In this document: positions 61,278 through 64,000 of the stretch, in pieces
How positions within the stretch are numbered: position 1 is the stretch's first letter
How the letters are laid out: each line of letters opens with the position of its first letter
Source of the DNA: Pseudoips prasinana
Taxonomy: Eukaryota > Arthropoda > Insecta > Lepidoptera > Nolidae
Length of the DNA stretch: 64,000 bases
Assembly: GCA_951640165.1 (NCBI GenBank)
Contig: OX621252.1
Span: 3,132,501-3,196,500, forward strand
Reading direction: 5' to 3'
The notes under the pieces: generated by a model
Told to the model about the DNA's origin: nothing
Seen by the model: the letters and a program-made list of their open reading frames with translations, nothing else
Database searches by the model: none
Program-made: the position numbers and the translations under genes

Positions 61278-61317
61278 CTGAAATAAATATGATAATCTTA
61301 GTGTTACTATGTATATT

Positions 61318-61886
61318 ATACTAGCGGCCCGGTACGTGCTTCGCTACGTATAAGGCATAGTAATAAAAGTTTTTCAAGACCATGTAAAACTAATGCAGGT
61401 GAACGCTGTCCATTACGAAGGACCATGAATTTGTATAACACAAATTTCACTGATGTGGAATTCTTTGCAAGTTCACCGTCAAGCTTTAAAAGAGAGATTA
61501 CTGAAATAATATTTTCTTCATAAGGACTTGCTCCATATGAAGTGTATATTAACTATTATATTATATTTTGTATAACTGGATGAATATTTTTATTTAAAGT
61601 GTTCTTTAGTACAGTAGTATAGTATAATGGGTAGTATAGTATAATAATAATATATGTGTAAAGGATACACATTGGGTACAAAATTGTAAAAATAATTTGT
61701 GAACGACGGGGCTGGTTCCACTGTAAGTTACTTTTAGCATTTAAGTTATTTATGATATACCCTCAGTGTAACTGTTTGCTGTCCTAAAAATAAACAAAAA
61801 TGAAAAAAAAAGACTTTTTTAAAATTTATTCTACGTACAAACCTTCCCTGGACTTCCTTGAATAATTCAAGACCAAAATTAGCCAA
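61318..61886 (-). repeat. Family N pieces
   Basis: CTAGCGGCCCGGTACGTGCT at 61321 and CAAACCTTCCCTGGACTTCC at 61840 are the two halves of an inverted family N element. Between them about 430 bp of other sequence has been inserted (ending near 61800). Confidence 0.6.
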
Positions 61887-64000
61887 ATACCTTCGGGAAG
61901 AGCTTGAGAAACGTATCACCGATGGAGAAAATGATCTTACTATCAGATATGTCCGAGGTCAACCAACAATTGTGAAAAATAAAATGGAAAAAAACTAAAT
62001 CTACCAACTACCCTAAAAAAAACCAACTTTGTAACAACCCCCCGGGCTATCGCAAATATTAGTAAGCTTTCATCTAATCTATATGCAATTACAATTATGT
62101 ACACAAACATCCAGTCTGTGACCTCCAAACTGGACTTATTCATTGCTAGAGTAAATATAATAAAACCTACAGTTATAGTAATTTCGGAAACATGGTTAAA
62201 ACCAAGTTTACCAGATTGTATGATAAAAATACCAGGCTATGACGTGTTTAGAGACGACCGTATTGGCAAGCGTAGTGGAGGAGTTGCCATATACGCTGCA
62301 CAAAGTTCTGATCTACTGACCACAAAACTAAATATAAACTACAACACAAAACATGAGGCTTCTGAATGCTTATGGTTGGATGTTCAGTTTGGAATACATA
62401 AGTTTGTACTATGCGGAATATACAGAGGACAAAACTCAACAGAGGAACAGGATAACATTTTACTAGAACAAATTAAACTTGTTTCGGAATCACACACTAC
62501 TGTCATTATGGGAGACTTTAATTACCGTGGAGTGAAATGGCCTCTTCAAGACTGTGCTTATTTAACTGCTCGAGAAGAAAACTTCGTGCAATGGTACAGA
62601 AGTAGTAACCTAGAGCAGTTAGTAGACAAACCTACGAGATTTCGTAAAACCTTCTTTCCTGGATTTAATCTTAACCAATGATGATTCACTCATAGCCTTA
62701 TACTTCTTATGTATGTGCCTAAAGTAAAACCCAATAATTGTATAAGAAACAAAAAGTGGATCACAAAGGAGAGTCAGGAACTGATAACACAAAAACTGAC
62801 ACTATGGAACAGATACGTGTTAATGGGACTAGACAAAACTTACACAGAATATAGTAAAAGTTACTAATAAACTAACTAATAAAACTAGACAATCGCGCAT
62901 TTCTTTTGAAACAGACCTTCTTCACTCTGGACCAAAGAGTTTCTACTCATATATCAGGCAACAAGTGACCTCTAAAGTCAGCACACCATCAGTTTTGCGT
63001 AATACACAGGGAGTAATAGTTTCACAGGCCCATGAAATCGCTGAAGCTTTTGCAGACCAGTTTGCAGGAGTATTTCAAAAGGAACCACAGGATCACCTAC
63101 CTGTCTTAGATTCATGTATTCAAATCCAAGAAACCATATCTGATTTAAGTTTTACACCGGACAAAATCAAACAAGCTATAAAAGGAATGAAACCAGATTC
63201 TGCACCCGGTCCAGATTAAATCCCAGTAGCAATACTTCAAAAGTGTGACCTTGCCGATGTACTGTCAGTATTAATGCAAACCTCATACGATACTGGTATA
63301 CTACCGCCCTTGTGGAAAATTGCATCAGTAACACCAATATTCAAAAAGGGAAATAAATTGCAACCGTCAAACTACAGACCTATTAGCCTGACCAGCGTAG
63401 TGTGTAAAGTTATGGAGAAGGTGATAGTCCAACATATAAGGCAATTTCTTGATAAGCACAGAATAATTGGTGATCAGCAACATGGATTTTGCCCTCGCCG
63501 GTCGACGGTGTCAAATCTATTGTCTTGCTTGGCTTCTTGGACTGATAGCTTCAATAAGAGAGAACCAGTGGATGTAATATACCTTGACTACGAAAAGGCT
63601 TTTGATAAGGTTCCCACAACAAGACTTCTTCAGAAACTAGAACACATAGGAATTAGAGGCAAACTGCTGAACTGGATCGAGGCCTTCCTACGCCGTAGAA
63701 CATTTCGAGTGAGAATCGCTGAAACTCTGTCCGACGAGAGAGAGATACACAGTGGCGTGCCCCAAGGATCAGTTCTGGGCCCTGTGCTATACATTATATA
63801 TACGTTTGACCTACCTCGCTGCCTACAATGTAATGTCAGCTTTTTCGCTGATGATACAAAAATCTTTGCAAACCCACTGACTTCGACCGTCTACAAAGAG
63901 ACTTGGACAAAATTGCTAACTGCTCAAAGGAATGGCTCATTAACCTAAATGCTGAAAAATGTACTACACTGCACATTGGTAGCAAAAACCCACGCCTAAT
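61887..64000 (+). mobile_element. CR1/L2-like LINE, truncated both sides
   Basis: Starts within ORF1 (YLREELEKRITDGENDLTI, stop near 61998) next to the family N piece, then ORF2 endonuclease and reverse transcriptase, running off the window. 5'-truncated or broken by later insertions. Confidence 0.85.
62097..63960 (+). pseudogene. LINE ORF2: AP endonuclease and reverse transcriptase
   Basis: Endonuclease frame 62097-62681: MYTNIQSVTSKLDLFIARVN, VISETWLKPSLPD, SGGVAIYA, GDFNYRGVKWP. After a break, the RT frame from about 62965: DSAPGPD, a TAA at 63217-63219, then LPPLWKIASVTPIFKKG, NYRPISLTSVVCKVMEKVI, HGFCPRRSTVSNLLSCLAS, VIYLDYEKAFDKVP, GVPQGSVLGPVLY and the catalytic FFADDTKIF near 63845. 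A frameshift near 63870 moves the continuation (EKCTTLHIG) to another frame. Several breaks, so non-coding for a functional protein. Confidence 0.88.

Overview
This window looks like nuclear DNA of a moth or butterfly. Two insect-type protein genes lie in AT-rich DNA packed with short repeat families whose ends (for example GGGGCACAGCTAGT, and GCGAGTCGGACTCGC) are familiar from Lepidoptera. Cecropia-like mariner, Penelope, RTE-like LINE and tRNA-derived SINE copies fill the introns. There is no bacterial-style gene organisation and no CRISPR array. All calls come from reading the sequence by eye; no alignment or search was run.

Host genes. At the left edge is NAA80 (+, 112-711), the actin N-terminal acetyltransferase. 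Converging on it, with 169 bp between the two stop codons, is the 3' end of the gene for the ribosome-biogenesis factor RRP5/PDCD11 (minus strand). Twenty RRP5 exons can be placed from 61277 down to 881, all with GT-AG borders. They encode about 1,245 residues: roughly six S1 RNA-binding domains, a long Lys/Glu-rich linker, and a C-terminal HAT/TPR block. The amino-terminal exon(s) are not in the window. Only about 6% of the 60-kb gene span is exonic. A charged coiled-coil reading frame on the + strand (32505-32892), inside the largest RRP5 intron, is the only other candidate host exon and is unidentified.

Mobile DNA, left to right. Penelope-like element with GIY-YIG domain, terminal direct repeats and a 13-bp target duplication (3087-6210). 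hAT remnant (6470-7632). Many SINE and LINE fragments (6.2-32 kb). PIF/Harbinger-like MITE (29774-30302). Decayed Copia element (33336-37124). A 1,510-bp TA-flanked palindrome with two 677-bp arms (37979-39488). Two nearly identical, ORF-intact mariner elements (40323-41610 and 43832-45119). Two identical 343-bp LTR-like repeats around a decayed Gypsy interior, set in an AT microsatellite (45961-49749). Tc1-like DD34E element with IR/DR ends (51424-55212). TIR-bounded 2.4-kb non-autonomous element (58388-60816). A CR1/L2-like LINE runs off the right edge (61887-64000).

Most unusual observations: (1) an eight-copy, about 104-bp tandem array at 21329-22163 whose unit contains the first 29 nt of an RRP5 exon plus its splice acceptor, giving seven decoy acceptors in front of the real one; (2) the long palindrome at 37979-39488; (3) the young mariner pair; (4) perfect hairpins with 1-6 nt loops scattered through the introns; (5) a reading-phase mismatch between two RRP5 exons.
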